A stretch of 45,514 nt of DNA, from the NCBI GenBank assembly GCA_022487185.1, contig JAKVJE010000004.1, positions 1 through 45,514 of the forward strand, given 5' to 3'. The position numbers and the translations under genes are program-made. This DNA is from Microbacteriaceae bacterium (GTDB taxonomy: Bacteria > Actinomycetota > Actinomycetes > Actinomycetales > Microbacteriaceae). Of this stretch, positions 25,075 to 34,754 are shown piece by piece; within the stretch, counting starts at the first letter, position 1, and every line of letters begins with the position of its first letter. The notes below the pieces were generated by a model, which saw only the letters and a program-made list of their open reading frames with translations, searched no databases and was not told the DNA's origin.

Positions 25075-26673
25075 ATGTCGCGCGGGCGGGCCTGGGGGGG
25101 CCGCATCCACGCGCTTGCCTCGCGCGCCCGGCGCTCGCTGCGCGTGCGCTCGGTGATGCTCACCATTGTGCTCTCGGTCATTGCCGCGGCGGCGGTGCAC
25201 GGCTACATCGGCTACCGCATCTCGCAGCAGCTGTACCATGTGGCGGTCAGTGAGAGCGTGGAGACCTCCACCAGGACCGTTTCTCAGGTGCAGTCGGCGC
25301 TCTCCTCCTCTGCCGCCCAGACCCCTGGCGCGGTGCAGACCCTCCTCAATTCGCTGCTGGCGACGGCCGAGACCGCGAGCGGGTCTCAGCGGGTCGCCCT
25401 CCTCCATACTCCGCAGGACGATGTCGTTCCCATCACGCAGGATGTGCTGAGCTCACAGCTGGAGTCGACCAAGGCGATTCCCTCGGCCCTGCGCCTGAGC
25501 GTCAAGGGGCATCCGAATGATCTGGGCTGGAAGGCGGTGCGCCTTCCGGGATCCTCCGCCCCGGGGATCGTGGTGGGGGCGAGCGTGAACGTCCCCCTGG
25601 CGGGGCAGCACGAGCTGTATATCTTCTACGACTTCTCGAGTCAGCAATCCACCCTGGTATACGCACAGTGGATGTTGTTCCTGGCCGCGGTGCTTCTCGT
25701 GTTCCTGGTGGGACTGATCACCTGGTTCACGGTGGGACTGGTGTTGCGGCCCGTCCGGCAGACTGCCGCGATCTCCCAGCAGCTGGCCTCGGGGGACCTG
25801 ACCCGGCGGCTGCCGGTCCGTGGGGCAGACGAGATCGTGAGCCTGGCCGAGTCGTTCAACACGATGGCCGACTCCCTCCAGCAGCGCATCGTGGAGCTGG
25901 GCAGGCTCTCGGAGCTGCAGCGGCGATTCGTCTCAGACGTCTCGCATGAGTTGCGCACGCCGTTGACCACGATCGCACTCGCGGAGTCGGTGCTCTATGA
26001 CAAGCGTCGAACTCTGGGCGAGGAGAAGCGCCGCACGGTGGAGCTGCTGCACGACGAGGTCGATCGGTTTACCCAGCTGCTGGCAGATCTGCTGGAGATG
26101 AGCCGATTCGACGCGGGGGCACAGGAGGCCGATCAGGTGCCGTTTGACCTCTCGGAGTGTGTGCGATCCATGCTGCTCTCGGAGCTTCCCATCGCGCGAC
26201 GGATGGGGTGTGAGCTCCGGCTGCGGGCGCCGGAGCGTCTCCCGGTCGTCTCCGACTCGCGCCGGGTGGGGCGGATCTTGCGCAACTTCCTCACCAATGC
26301 CTGCGAGCACGGGCATGGCAAGCCGGTGGAGGTGACGGTTCGGCGCAGTGCCCGGGCCGCACTGGTGCTGGTGCGGGATCACGGTCCCGGGCTCTCGGAG
26401 GAGCAGCAGCGCCATGTGTTCGAACGATTCTGGCGGGGGGATACCTCCCGGCAGCGCACGCTGGGGGGAAACGGCTTGGGCCTGTCGATCGCCTGGGAGG
26501 ACGCCCGGCTGCTGGGCGGGTCCCTGGGCGTGTGGTCTCAGGAGGGGCAGGGCGCCGTCTTCGGGATGCAGTTCCCGATCTCCCCAGAGGATCCGGCGGT
26601 GGAGCATGCGTCCGTCCGGCGTCCGTCCCGGGTGGGCCCCAAGCTTCGATTCACCGGGGAGGAGGTCGCATGA
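25075..26673 (+). CDS. mtrB: sensor histidine kinase MtrB
   Basis: The protein has 532 residues. TM1 (about 27-49) and TM2 (about 198-221) flank a ~150-residue extracytoplasmic sensor domain; a HAMP linker follows (LVLRPVRQTAAISQQLASGDLTRRL), then the HisKA region with SDVSHELRTPLTTIALAESV (His about 291) and the ATPase domain with FLTNACEHG, RDHGPGLSEEQQ and GGNGLGLSIAWEDARLLGG. It phosphorylates MtrA. The ATG is 1 nt after the mtrA stop and GGAGGG in the end of mtrA is its ribosome-binding site. Its own stop overlaps lpqB as ATGA. The catalytic motifs are complete. Confidence 0.96.
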   Translation: MSRGRAWGGRIHALASRARRSLRVRSVMLTIVLSVIAAAAVHGYIGYRISQQLYHVAVSESVETSTRTVSQVQSALSSSAAQTPGAVQTLLNSLLATAETASGSQRVALLHTPQDDVVPITQDVLSSQLESTKAIPSALRLSVKGHPNDLGWKAVRLPGSSAPGIVVGASVNVPLAGQHELYIFYDFSSQQSTLVYAQWMLFLAAVLLVFLVGLITWFTVGLVLRPVRQTAAISQQLASGDLTRRLPVRGADEIVSLAESFNTMADSLQQRIVELGRLSELQRRFVSDVSHELRTPLTTIALAESVLYDKRRTLGEEKRRTVELLHDEVDRFTQLLADLLEMSRFDAGAQEADQVPFDLSECVRSMLLSELPIARRMGCELRLRAPERLPVVSDSRRVGRILRNFLTNACEHGHGKPVEVTVRRSARAALVLVRDHGPGLSEEQQRHVFERFWRGDTSRQRTLGGNGLGLSIAWEDARLLGGSLGVWSQEGQGAVFGMQFPISPEDPAVEHASVRRPSRVGPKLRFTGEEVA

Positions 26674-28343
26674 GCGCGCGCAGGGGGAGGCAGAGGGGCC
26701 GGCGGATGCGCTGGGTTGCGGTGTTCGCATCCGCCCTGTGCCTCGTGGGGTTGTCCGGCTGCGCGATGCTGCCGACCTCGGGGGCCGTGCACCGGGTGAC
26801 GGTTTCGGCCGATACAGACACCGATGCCCGGTATGTGATCAACGCGAGCGGCCCAGCATCCGGTGCGAGCCGGACCGAGATCGTGCAGGGTTTCTTGGCC
26901 GCTGGAGCCGATTCTGCGAATGGCTACGAGACGGCGCGGGAGTTTCTGACCTCGTCGGCGGCCGCAGCCTGGCAGCCGGAGTCGCAGGTGACGGTGGTCG
27001 AGAGCACCCCGTCCCAGTCGACGGGCGCGTCGGCCAGCCAGATCACGGCGTCGGCCCATGAGATCGGCCTGGTGGATGCCGTCGGAGAGTACCAGCAGTC
27101 GGATCGGCAGTTCTCGGAGTCGTTCCATCTCGTCCGAGTCGAGGGCCAGTGGCGGATCGACTCCGTCCCGACGGGGACGGTGATTACCCGCGGGAACTTC
27201 CAGCTGGTCTTCGCGGGGCGGCGGCTGCCCTTCCTGGACGAGACCGGGCAGCGGTTTGTGGCCGATGTGCGCTGGTTCCCGGTGGGCGCATCGACTGCGA
27301 CCCGGGTGGTGAGCGCACTGTTGCAGGGCCCGTCGGCTCAGCTGCGCGGCTCGGTGCTGACGGCGATCCCGGAGGGAACCCGCCTGGCGGTGGATGCGGT
27401 GGCCACGTCGGGGAAGACCACGACGGTCACGCTTTCCTCGGAGGCGCTCTCGGACGATGCCCGGCAGGTCAACCGCATGTTTGCGCAGATCCAGGCCGCT
27501 CTGGCGGAGGTCCCGGGAACGGGAACGCTCCGCCTGCTGTCGGGGACGACGGAGCTGCGGCCGGCGTCGGATACGGAGAGCCCCTCCTGGCCGCAGGTGG
27601 GGTCGTCCGGGCTGCTGGTGCGCTCCGGGGACGGGGCGATCAGTGCCTATGAGGGCGGGATTCGGGGGAAGTCCCTGCGATCGGCGTTGAACCGGATCGG
27701 GCAGGGCGAGGGCTTTTCCGTGTGGGGGGATGTCGCCGCGACGGCCCTCTCCGATGGCACGCTGCGGCGCGTGCGGGGGACTACGGTTCTCTCGTCGGCC
27801 TCGGCCCAGGCGGGCGGCTCGGTCTGGCTGGATGCGGACGGCTGGGCATGGCAACTGGCGTCGGGGAAGGTGACGGCGTGGCCGTCCCAGGGGTCTTCGG
27901 TGTCGCTGCAGGGGGAGGGGATGTCGGCGTTCGCGCTGGCACCGGACGGCGTCCGAGCCGCCTGGCTGGTCCCGAACGCGGATGGGTCGCACACCGATGT
28001 GGTGTTCGGTGTGGTGCAGCGCTCCTCCCAGGGGGCACCCCAGTCGCTGTCGTCTGGGGTGACGGTGGCGACGGTGGACGGTACCCCAGGGAGCCTGACA
28101 TGGGTGGGGGCGAATGTCGCGGTGGCAACCCGGAGCGGGAACACCTCGCCGGTCTCGGTTGTGGGGGTGAACGGCGTCGTGTCGACGCTGACCCCCTTGG
28201 AACCGGTGCGTGAACTGGCCGGCGGGGACACCTCCGATTCGTTGCGGGTCCTGACCGATACCGGCATTCTGTATTCGCCACGGGGGACGGGCTGGGTTCG
28301 GCTCCGCACCGGTATCCGCAACATTGCGTATTCCTGGAACTGA
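26670..28343 (+). CDS. lpqB: lipoprotein LpqB
   Basis: The protein has 557 residues. A basic start, a hydrophobic stretch and the lipobox LSGC (Cys31) mark it as an exported lipoprotein. A GerMN-like domain lies in the middle third (RVVSALLQGPSAQLRG, TVTLSSEALSDDARQVNRMFAQIQAAL), and the last third is WD-like beta-propeller repeats. LpqB binds the outer part of MtrB and tunes its activity. The ATG overlaps the mtrB TGA and GAGGAGG lies just before it. This is a typical third gene of the mtrAB-lpqB operon and of normal length. Confidence 0.94.
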   Translation: MSARRGRQRGRRMRWVAVFASALCLVGLSGCAMLPTSGAVHRVTVSADTDTDARYVINASGPASGASRTEIVQGFLAAGADSANGYETAREFLTSSAAAAWQPESQVTVVESTPSQSTGASASQITASAHEIGLVDAVGEYQQSDRQFSESFHLVRVEGQWRIDSVPTGTVITRGNFQLVFAGRRLPFLDETGQRFVADVRWFPVGASTATRVVSALLQGPSAQLRGSVLTAIPEGTRLAVDAVATSGKTTTVTLSSEALSDDARQVNRMFAQIQAALAEVPGTGTLRLLSGTTELRPASDTESPSWPQVGSSGLLVRSGDGAISAYEGGIRGKSLRSALNRIGQGEGFSVWGDVAATALSDGTLRRVRGTTVLSSASAQAGGSVWLDADGWAWQLASGKVTAWPSQGSSVSLQGEGMSAFALAPDGVRAAWLVPNADGSHTDVVFGVVQRSSQGAPQSLSSGVTVATVDGTPGSLTWVGANVAVATRSGNTSPVSVVGVNGVVSTLTPLEPVRELAGGDTSDSLRVLTDTGILYSPRGTGWVRLRTGIRNIAYSWN

Positions 28344-28438
28344 TCCGGTCTTGTTTCCCCTGCAATGTAGCGCTGCTGCTGTCCTCAGATAGTCCGGATT
28401 CTCCGGTTCGGCTGTCTGCCAGCGGGTACACCGGCTGG

Positions 28439-29065
28439 ATGTGGTCAGTGTCGGCGGGACGGGTGTTGGACGCCTTCCTGCCGACTCGCTGCGCCGGGTG
28501 CGGGCTGCCGAGCAGTCCGTTCTGCGCGGGGTGCCGTTCGGAGTGCGAGGCGCCCCCGGAGTGCACCGAGGACGGGATTTGGGCCATCCCCGACCCGGAG
28601 GAGCACCTTCGGGCCGCCCTGCGGGCCTTCAAGGATCATGCGCGTTTTGCGGTGCGGGGGCCGTTGGGCTCGGCCTGGTGCCGGGCGGCGCGGGCCGCAG
28701 GCGCGGGGGTTTCGGATGCGGTGGTGCTCCTGGTCCCCTCCCGGACGAGTTCGTTGGCCCGCCGCGGATTCGATCCGGTTCGAGCGCTGTCGCGCGGGGT
28801 TCCGGTGCTGCCGGCCGCCGCGGCCTGGGTGAGCCGTCCGATGAGGGATCAGCGGGGGCTGTCGGCGGCACAGCGCCAGCGGAATGTTCGGGGCGGGTTC
28901 AGTGTCGATCCGGTCTGGGTGAGCGGGAGGTCGGTGATCCTGGCAGACGATGTGGCGACCACGGGGAGCACGCTGGGAGCCTTGGCCTCCGCGGTCTCCG
29001 AGGCCGGTGGGAGAACGGTGGGGATGGCTGCCCTGATCTCGGTGCACCGGTCTCAGACCCGGTAG
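28439..29065 (+). CDS. ComF family phosphoribosyltransferase-like protein
   Basis: The protein has 208 residues. Two CxxC pairs (C18/C21 and C29/C32) build the N-terminal zinc ribbon of the ComF/GntX family, and VILADDVATTGSTL near residue 170 is the PRPP-binding loop of type I phosphoribosyltransferases. DRRGLSAAQRQRNV (here DQRGLSAAQRQRNVRGGF) is the family's second signature. In competent bacteria ComF assists DNA uptake, but no other competence genes are seen here and the role may differ. ATG 28439 is taken, with no strong ribosome-binding site; TACACC six nt before it could be a weak leaderless-type box. Its TAG stop is shared with the -10 box of hpf. Confidence 0.88.
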   Translation: MWSVSAGRVLDAFLPTRCAGCGLPSSPFCAGCRSECEAPPECTEDGIWAIPDPEEHLRAALRAFKDHARFAVRGPLGSAWCRAARAAGAGVSDAVVLLVPSRTSSLARRGFDPVRALSRGVPVLPAAAAWVSRPMRDQRGLSAAQRQRNVRGGFSVDPVWVSGRSVILADDVATTGSTLGALASAVSEAGGRTVGMAALISVHRSQTR

Positions 29066-29068
29066 ACT
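29063..29068 (+). promoter_or_regulatory. -10 box of hpf
   Basis: TAGACT (29063-29068) overlaps the stop codon of the ComF gene and gives a leader of about 42 nt ahead of hpf, which includes GAGGAGG. Confidence 0.5.
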
Positions 29069-29116
29069 GAAGCTCAGCTCCGGTGAGGGTGCCGGACCGT
29101 TTTCGAGGAGGCAATT

Positions 29117-29752
29117 ATGGACCTGCGTTTCAATGCAAAGAACACCACTCTCTCGGATCGGTTTAAGGAATATGCGACGACCCGGGCCTCCAAGGTGGCC
29201 ACGCTTTCTCCCCGGGCGCAGACCTTCGAGGTCAAAGTCAGTAGTGAGTCGGGCTCTGCTCGGTCGGATGCCCGTGTCGAGCTGACGGTCTCGGGTCTCG
29301 GCCCGGTCATCCGCGCGGAGGCCTCTGCCGGGGACAAGTTCTCGGCACTCGATCTGGCGTATGCGCGGCTGCTGGAGCGGTTGCGGCGGGCCAAGGAGCG
29401 GGCACAGGATCGTCGCCAGGGCAAGCGCGCAAGGGTGCGGCTGTCGGAGGCTGTCGATTCGGGATTCGCCGAGGTGGCGGTGACCCCGGTTCGTATCGAG
29501 CCGGCTCCGGTCGAGGAGCCGCCGGAGCAGGCCCAGGATGTTGATGAGGTTGAGGAGTACTCGCCGGTCGTCATCCGGCAAAAGCACTTCGACGAGAAGC
29601 CGATGACTTTGGATGATGCGCTGTACCGCATGGAGCTGGTGGGGCACGACTTCTACCTGTTCGTCGATGAGGTCACCGGTCAGCCCAGTGTGGTGTATCG
29701 CCGTAAGGGCTGGAATTACGGTGTCATTTCGCTCGGTCCTCAGCCCAAGTAG
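29117..29752 (+). CDS. hpf: ribosome hibernation promoting factor, long form
   Basis: The protein has 211 residues. The N-terminal S30AE domain (MDLRFNAKNTTLSDRFKEYATTR, EVKVSSESG, LDLAYARLLERLRRAKERAQD) blocks the ribosome's mRNA channel, a charged linker follows, and the C-terminal dimerisation domain from about 152 has IRQKHFDEKPMTLDDALYRMELVGHDFYLFVDE and VVYRRKGWNYGVISL. Long HPF dimerises ribosomes into 100S particles in stationary phase. GAGGAGG is 5 nt before the ATG. secA follows after a terminator-like hairpin with its own promoter, so HPF expression is likely separate, fitting stress control. Confidence 0.95.
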   Translation: MDLRFNAKNTTLSDRFKEYATTRASKVATLSPRAQTFEVKVSSESGSARSDARVELTVSGLGPVIRAEASAGDKFSALDLAYARLLERLRRAKERAQDRRQGKRARVRLSEAVDSGFAEVAVTPVRIEPAPVEEPPEQAQDVDEVEEYSPVVIRQKHFDEKPMTLDDALYRMELVGHDFYLFVDEVTGQPSVVYRRKGWNYGVISLGPQPK

Positions 29753-29762
29753 CGCGGGCAGT

Positions 29763-29804
29763 GGCGGCCGGGAACACTCTCGGCCGCCGTGCGCCCCTGC
29801 TTTT
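29763..29804 (+). terminator. intrinsic terminator after hpf
   Basis: GGCGGCCG (29763-29770) pairs with CGGCCGCC (29781-29788) around a 10-nt loop, 10 nt after the hpf stop. TTTT follows at 29801-29804. Confidence 0.7.
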
Positions 29805-29807
29805 GGG

Positions 29808-29813
29808 TAGACT
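29808..29813 (+). promoter_or_regulatory. -10 box of secA
   Basis: TAGACT (29808-29813) lies 54 nt before the GTG of secA, giving a leader of about 45 nt. Confidence 0.5.
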
Positions 29814-29867
29814 GTCTGGCGGTATGCCTGTCGTAGGGCAGCGTTCACTCCGTCAGAAAGAGCAGCT

Positions 29868-32621
29868 GTGGCTTCATTCTTGGATCGTATTCTTCGCGTT
29901 GGCGAGGGCCGGATACTCAAGCAGCTCAAGCGACTCACAAAGCAGGTGAATGCGCTTGAGGATGATTACCGCGAGCTCACCGACGACGAGCTGCGGGGAG
30001 AGACCGAGCGCCTTCGGGAGCGGTATTCACAGGGAGAGACGCTCGATCAGCTGCTCCCAGAGGCATTTGCGGCCGTTCGCGAGGCCGCCGACCGCACCAT
30101 CGGGATGCGGCCATTTGATGTGCAGGTCATGGGCGGTGCAGCCCTCCACCTGGGCAATATCGCCGAGATGAAGACCGGTGAGGGAAAGACCCTGGTGGCC
30201 ACCTTGCCGGCCTTCCTGAACGCGATTGCCGATGAAGGTGTGCACGTCATCACCGTCAACGACTTCCTGGCGAAATATCAGAGCGATCTGATGGGCCGGG
30301 TCTTCCGAGCCCTGGGCATGACGACCGGCTGCCTGATCAACGGGCAGTCGCCGGACGAACGCCGTCGCATGTATGCGGCGGATATCACGTACGGCACCAA
30401 CAACGAATTCGGATTCGACTATCTGCGCGACAACATGGCCTGGGAGGAGGCGGAGCTGGTCCAGCGCGGGCACTTCTTCGCCATCGTCGATGAGGTCGAC
30501 TCCATCCTGATCGATGAGGCCCGGACCCCGCCGATCATTAGTGGTCCCTCAGATGGCGATGCGAACCGCTGGTTCACTGTTTTCGCGAAGATCTCGAAGC
30601 GCCTGCACGAGGGCACCGACTATGAGGTCGACGAGAAGAAGCGCACCGTGGGCGTGCTAGAGCCGGGCATCGACAAGGTCGAGGACTATCTGGGTATCGA
30701 GAACCTGTACGAGTCGACGAACACGCCGCTGATCTCGTTCCTGAACAACGCCATCAAGGCCAAGGCGCTGTTCAAGCGGGACAAAGACTATGTCGTGATG
30801 AACGGGGAGGTGCTCATCGTGGATGAGCACACCGGCCGCATCATGGAGGGGCGTCGCTACAACGAGGGTATCCACCAGGCGATCGAGGCGAAGGAGGGTG
30901 TCGAGGTCAAGGCCGAGAACCAGACCCTGGCCACGGTGACCCTGCAGAACTACTTCCGGCTGTACAAGAAGCTGGCCGGTATGACCGGTACGGCCATGAC
31001 CGAGGCCGCGGAGTTCCAGAGCACGTACAAGCTCGGTGTGGTTGAGATCCCCACGAACCGTCCGATGATCCGTGTCGACCAGCCCGACCTGGTGTACCGC
31101 AACCAGGAGGTCAAATTCGACGCAGTGGTTGACGATATCGCAGAACGTGTGGAGCGCCAGCAGCCGGTGCTGGTGGGAACCACGAGCGTCGAGAAGAGCG
31201 AGTACCTCTCGGCACTGCTGCGCAAGCGCGGGATCAAGCATGAGGTCCTGAACGCCAAGAACCATTCGCGTGAGGCCTCGATCGTGGCGCAGGCCGGCCG
31301 GCTGGGCGCTGTCACCGTGGCGACGAACATGGCCGGGCGCGGCACCGACATCATGCTGGGGGGGAACGCCGAGTTCCTCGCCGTCGAGGAGATGGCCCGG
31401 CGCGGCCTCACCCCGACCGAGACTCCCGACGAGTATGAGGCCCAGTGGGACGAGGTCTACGCCTCGGTCAAGGATCGGGTGAAGGACGAGGCGGTGAAGG
31501 TCGCCGAGGCCGGAGGCCTGTACGTCCTGGGCACCGAGCGTCACGAGTCCCGCCGCATCGACAACCAGCTGCGCGGCCGCTCAGGCCGTCAGGGGGATCC
31601 CGGCGAGTCCCGGTTCTACCTGTCACTGACTGATGACCTGATGCGGCTGTTCAACGCGGGGGCCGCCGAGGCGATTATGTCCCGGCACCCGGATACGAAC
31701 ATCGCCATCGAATCCCGGGTGGTGTCCCGTGCGATTCGGAGCGCCCAGGGGCAGGTGGAGTCGCGGAACTCCGAGATCCGGAAGAATGTGCTGAAGTACG
31801 ACGATGTCCTGGATCGGCAGCGCCGGTCGATTTACACCGATCGTCGGCGCATCCTGAAGGGCGAAGACCTCCATCCGCAGATCCTGGGCTTTTTGCAGGA
31901 CTCGGTAAAGGCGGTCATCCACACGCATGTCTCGTCGAGTAGTGCAGAGCTGTGGGAGTTCGGCCCGATGTGGGATGACCTCCGCACGCTGTACCCGATC
32001 TCCATCACGGTCCAGGAGGTCAAGGAAGAGATCGGTGACGTGGCCAAGATGACGGAGAGCTGGTTGGCCCGTCAGGTGGTCTCGGATGCGGAGCTCGCAT
32101 ACGCCCGTCGCCAGGAAGAGCTTGGAGAAGAGGCCCTCCGGAAATTGGAGCGCCTTGTCCTGCTGAGCGTTTTGGATCGTCACTGGCGCGATCACCTCTA
32201 CGAGATGGACTATCTCAAGGAGGGAATTGGCCTGCGCTCGATGGCTCAGAACGATCCTCTGGTTGAGTACCAGAATGAGGGCTACGCCATGTACCAGCAG
32301 ATGCTGGGCGCGGTGAAGGAGGAGACTGTCAGCCTGCTCTTCTACGTCGAGGTTGAGACTGCTGCCACCGAGGGCGATGTTGAGGTCCGGGCGAAGGGCC
32401 TGCCGGAACAGGGGAGCGGCCCGAGTGCTCTCAGCTATTCAGCTGCGGATGAAGACGACGTGACTGCCACCGAAGGCTTGGGATCTGGTCCGAAGACCGC
32501 GGCCGGTGAGCAGCTTGAGGCATTGGTGAAGGAACAGGCCAAGACGTCGCTCGATGCCCGCACAGATGCGCAGGGTGGGAACCGGGCGCAGCGTCGGGCA
32601 GCGAAACGTCGGCGCCGCTGA
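29868..32621 (+). CDS. secA: preprotein translocase ATPase SecA
   Basis: The protein has 917 residues and is the motor that drives unfolded proteins through SecYEG with ATP. Seen are the Walker A loop MKTGEGKT near residue 104, the [18 protein letters not shown]-type motif, the PPXD region starting [30 protein letters not shown], and [14 protein letters not shown] with [21 protein letters not shown]. The C-terminus ends in basic [14 protein letters not shown] and no zinc-binding CxCxnC end (SEC-C) is seen, as in actinobacterial SecA1. The start is GTG 29868, giving [15 protein letters not shown], the usual SecA beginning. It is in the order hpf-secA found throughout Actinobacteria. Confidence 0.97.
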   Translation: MASFLDRILRVGEGRILKQLKRLTKQVNALEDDYRELTDDELRGETERLRERYSQGETLDQLLPEAFAAVREAADRTIGMRPFDVQVMGGAALHLGNIAEMKTGEGKTLVATLPAFLNAIADEGVHVITVNDFLAKYQSDLMGRVFRALGMTTGCLINGQSPDERRRMYAADITYGTNNEFGFDYLRDNMAWEEAELVQRGHFFAIVDEVDSILIDEARTPPIISGPSDGDANRWFTVFAKISKRLHEGTDYEVDEKKRTVGVLEPGIDKVEDYLGIENLYESTNTPLISFLNNAIKAKALFKRDKDYVVMNGEVLIVDEHTGRIMEGRRYNEGIHQAIEAKEGVEVKAENQTLATVTLQNYFRLYKKLAGMTGTAMTEAAEFQSTYKLGVVEIPTNRPMIRVDQPDLVYRNQEVKFDAVVDDIAERVERQQPVLVGTTSVEKSEYLSALLRKRGIKHEVLNAKNHSREASIVAQAGRLGAVTVATNMAGRGTDIMLGGNAEFLAVEEMARRGLTPTETPDEYEAQWDEVYASVKDRVKDEAVKVAEAGGLYVLGTERHESRRIDNQLRGRSGRQGDPGESRFYLSLTDDLMRLFNAGAAEAIMSRHPDTNIAIESRVVSRAIRSAQGQVESRNSEIRKNVLKYDDVLDRQRRSIYTDRRRILKGEDLHPQILGFLQDSVKAVIHTHVSSSSAELWEFGPMWDDLRTLYPISITVQEVKEEIGDVAKMTESWLARQVVSDAELAYARRQEELGEEALRKLERLVLLSVLDRHWRDHLYEMDYLKEGIGLRSMAQNDPLVEYQNEGYAMYQQMLGAVKEETVSLLFYVEVETAATEGDVEVRAKGLPEQGSGPSALSYSAADEDDVTATEGLGSGPKTAAGEQLEALVKEQAKTSLDARTDAQGGNRAQRRAAKRRRR

Positions 32622-32643
32622 CCTCGAGGCGCGGGCTGGCGGG

Positions 32644-33087
32644 TTAGAGGAGCCCGACCTCGACGAGGACCCAGTTCCCGGTACGGGGATGCGGTTCCAG
32701 GGTGAGGGTCATCGCACGGACCCGATTGCGCATGGAGATGACGACTGCCGCGTCTACGCAGCTGTGATGGTCTGTTTGGACTCGCGGAATACTCACGAAG
32801 ACTGCGGGCCGGGTGAGGCGCCGTTGCTGCCCGCGGTATTGTTCCCGGGCGAGCGCCGCTCGATCTTCGAGCTTTGTGTAGACCGATGGGGAGAGCCATC
32901 TGGTGAGCGAATGGATGGGACGGACCCCGAGGAGGACCTCCAGAATGGCCTTCGACAGTCCTCGGATGTGCCGGACGAGTTCGTCGGCTTCGGGATTGTC
33001 AGGTGTGTACCACTCTGTCGTTCCTCGGGCCGTGCGCGAGGTGCGTTCGTCGTGTGCGGGCGTGAGGTTGGGCTCTGATGTGCGCAT
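32644..33087 (-). CDS. Rv3235 family protein
   Basis: The protein has 147 residues from the chosen start. A basic, flexible N-terminus is followed by helices (ADELVRHIRGLSKAILEVLLGVRPIHSLTRWLSPSVYTKLEDRAALAREQY) and a beta-rich end (VFVSIPRVQTDHHSCVDAAVVISMRNRVRAMTLTLE, WVLVEVGLL) as in the small Rv3235 family, which is encoded near secA in Actinobacteria and has no known function. The ATG at 33087 has GGAGG 5 nt away. An ATG at 33135 (MKKTTVTVL) adds 16 residues with no ribosome-binding site of that quality. It converges with secA and diverges from pdtaS. Confidence 0.75.
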   Translation of the reverse strand: MRTSEPNLTPAHDERTSRTARGTTEWYTPDNPEADELVRHIRGLSKAILEVLLGVRPIHSLTRWLSPSVYTKLEDRAALAREQYRGQQRRLTRPAVFVSIPRVQTDHHSCVDAAVVISMRNRVRAMTLTLEPHPRTGNWVLVEVGLL

Positions 33088-33236
33088 GCTGCCTCCGTCG
33101 TCGGGTGCGAGTACTGTAACAGTCGTTTTCTTCATTGTCTTGCCTGGAAATGGGCTGTGTAAAACCGTTCAACATGGGTCTGATCTGTGAGGAACGGCGG
33201 CTTCACGGAATCCTGGGGGAGCAGAGGCAGGTTCTC

Positions 33237-33248
33237 TAAACTGAAAGG
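33237..33248 (+). promoter_or_regulatory. leaderless-type -10 box of pdtaS
   Basis: TAAACT (33237-33242) is followed by 6 nt and GTG 33249. Confidence 0.5.
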
Positions 33249-34754
33249 GTGTCTACCCTCTCAGAGTTTGTTGCCGACAACCCAGGACTCTCGCCGAAGG
33301 ATGTCGACCGGTTGCACAGCCTGCTCGGTGACTGGCAGATTGTGGCAGATCTGGCGTCTTCTGACCTGGTGCTGTGGGAGCCCGACGCGTCTGGGCGGTT
33401 CATCGCGATTGCCCATGCGCGCCCGTCCGGCACTGCTACGGTGTTTTACCGCGATATCGTGGGGCAGCCCATCCGCCGTCGGTGGGAGCCATTGGTCAGG
33501 GCGTCGTTCGAGGACGGGCGCATCCGTGACACCACCGCTCCGGACTGGTACGAACAGTCGGTCGCCCGGCTTCGTGTCATTCCAATTCGACGTCTCAAAG
33601 AGGGTCCCAACGGGCACCGGCGCACCGGCGCACCGATCGGAGTGATGACCCGCCACGAAAACCTGTCGGAGGCCAGGACCCAGACCCGAGTCGAGCTGGC
33701 GATGGCGAGCTGTGCCAACGACCTGTGCGCGATGCTGACCGCGGGAGAGTTCCCCGACCCCGATGAGGCCGAGGTTCCCCGTCGCGGTGCGCCTCGGGTG
33801 AGCGACGGGCTCATCCGTGTGGATGAGGTGGGCAAGGTCCTCTTCGCGAGTCCGAATGCGATGTCTGCCTTCGCCAGGCTTGGGGCCGCCCGGGAGCTGG
33901 AGGGGCTCAACCTCTATGAGGTGGCCCGATCGGTGGCGGTGCCTGAGAGCGCTGCGGACCCTGCTCTGGAATCCGTGTCCCGGGCGAAGAAGCCGTGGAT
34001 CCTCGACCTGCTTGGCCGAGGGATGACGGTGACGCTGCGCTCGATCCCGCTGCGACGCGATGGGGTTCGGTTCGGTGGGTTGGTGATGTGCCGTGATGTC
34101 ACCGAGTTCCGGCGTCAGGCACAGGAGCTCCTCACGAAGGATGCCACGATTCGCGAGATCCACCATCGGGTGAAAAACAACCTGCAGACCGTTTCCTCCC
34201 TCCTGCGCATCCAGGCTCGGCGTAGCCCGACACAGGAAACCCGGGAAGCCCTGCTCCAGGCCATGCAACGGGTCGAGGCAATCGCTGTGGTGCACGCCAC
34301 CCTCGCCGAGGGACTCTCGCAGACGGTCGATTTTGACGAGGTGTTCGCCCGGCTGCTCCAGCTGGTCGCCGCGGTGACCACCGATGAATCGACCCGGGTG
34401 ACGACCGTTCGGACGGGGTCCTTCGGTGTGCTGCCCGGGAAGAAGGCCACACCGCTCTCCCTGGTGCTCACCGAATTGGTCACGAATGCGATCGATCATG
34501 GATTGGCTGGGCGGGCCGGGACGGTTCTGGTCAACGCCCACCGCTCCGGCAGCACTCTGTTCGTGACGGTGTCGGATGATGGTGCCGGGATGCCCGGCGG
34601 CGTGATCGGGGACGGTCTGGGGACCCAGATCATTCGCACTCTGATGGAGGGACAGCTCCAGGGGACCATCGAGTGGATGCCCCGGGAGGGCGGAGGGACG
34701 GTCGCAAGTCTCCGGATTCCCCTCGCCGAGCTCCCGGGTGACGACCGCAGCTAA
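33249..34754 (+). CDS. pdtaS: sensor histidine kinase PdtaS
   Basis: The protein has 501 residues and no membrane segment, so it is cytosolic. The N-terminal GAF-like region (SLLGDWQIVADLASSDLVLWEPD) and a PAS-like middle (VSDGLIRVDEVGKVLFASPNAMSAF) precede a HisKA_2-type dimer helix with EIHHRVKNNLQTVSSLLRIQAR (His305/His306), and an ATPase domain with LVLTELVTNAIDHG and DDGAGMP. This is the twin-domain sensor that signals to the RNA-binding regulator PdtaR (ANTAR) in mycobacteria; PdtaR is not in the window. The GTG 33249 has TAAACT six nt upstream. Its stop overlaps the nhaA stop by 4 bases in convergent orientation. Confidence 0.92.
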   Translation: MSTLSEFVADNPGLSPKDVDRLHSLLGDWQIVADLASSDLVLWEPDASGRFIAIAHARPSGTATVFYRDIVGQPIRRRWEPLVRASFEDGRIRDTTAPDWYEQSVARLRVIPIRRLKEGPNGHRRTGAPIGVMTRHENLSEARTQTRVELAMASCANDLCAMLTAGEFPDPDEAEVPRRGAPRVSDGLIRVDEVGKVLFASPNAMSAFARLGAARELEGLNLYEVARSVAVPESAADPALESVSRAKKPWILDLLGRGMTVTLRSIPLRRDGVRFGGLVMCRDVTEFRRQAQELLTKDATIREIHHRVKNNLQTVSSLLRIQARRSPTQETREALLQAMQRVEAIAVVHATLAEGLSQTVDFDEVFARLLQLVAAVTTDESTRVTTVRTGSFGVLPGKKATPLSLVLTELVTNAIDHGLAGRAGTVLVNAHRSGSTLFVTVSDDGAGMPGGVIGDGLGTQIIRTLMEGQLQGTIEWMPREGGGTVASLRIPLAELPGDDRS

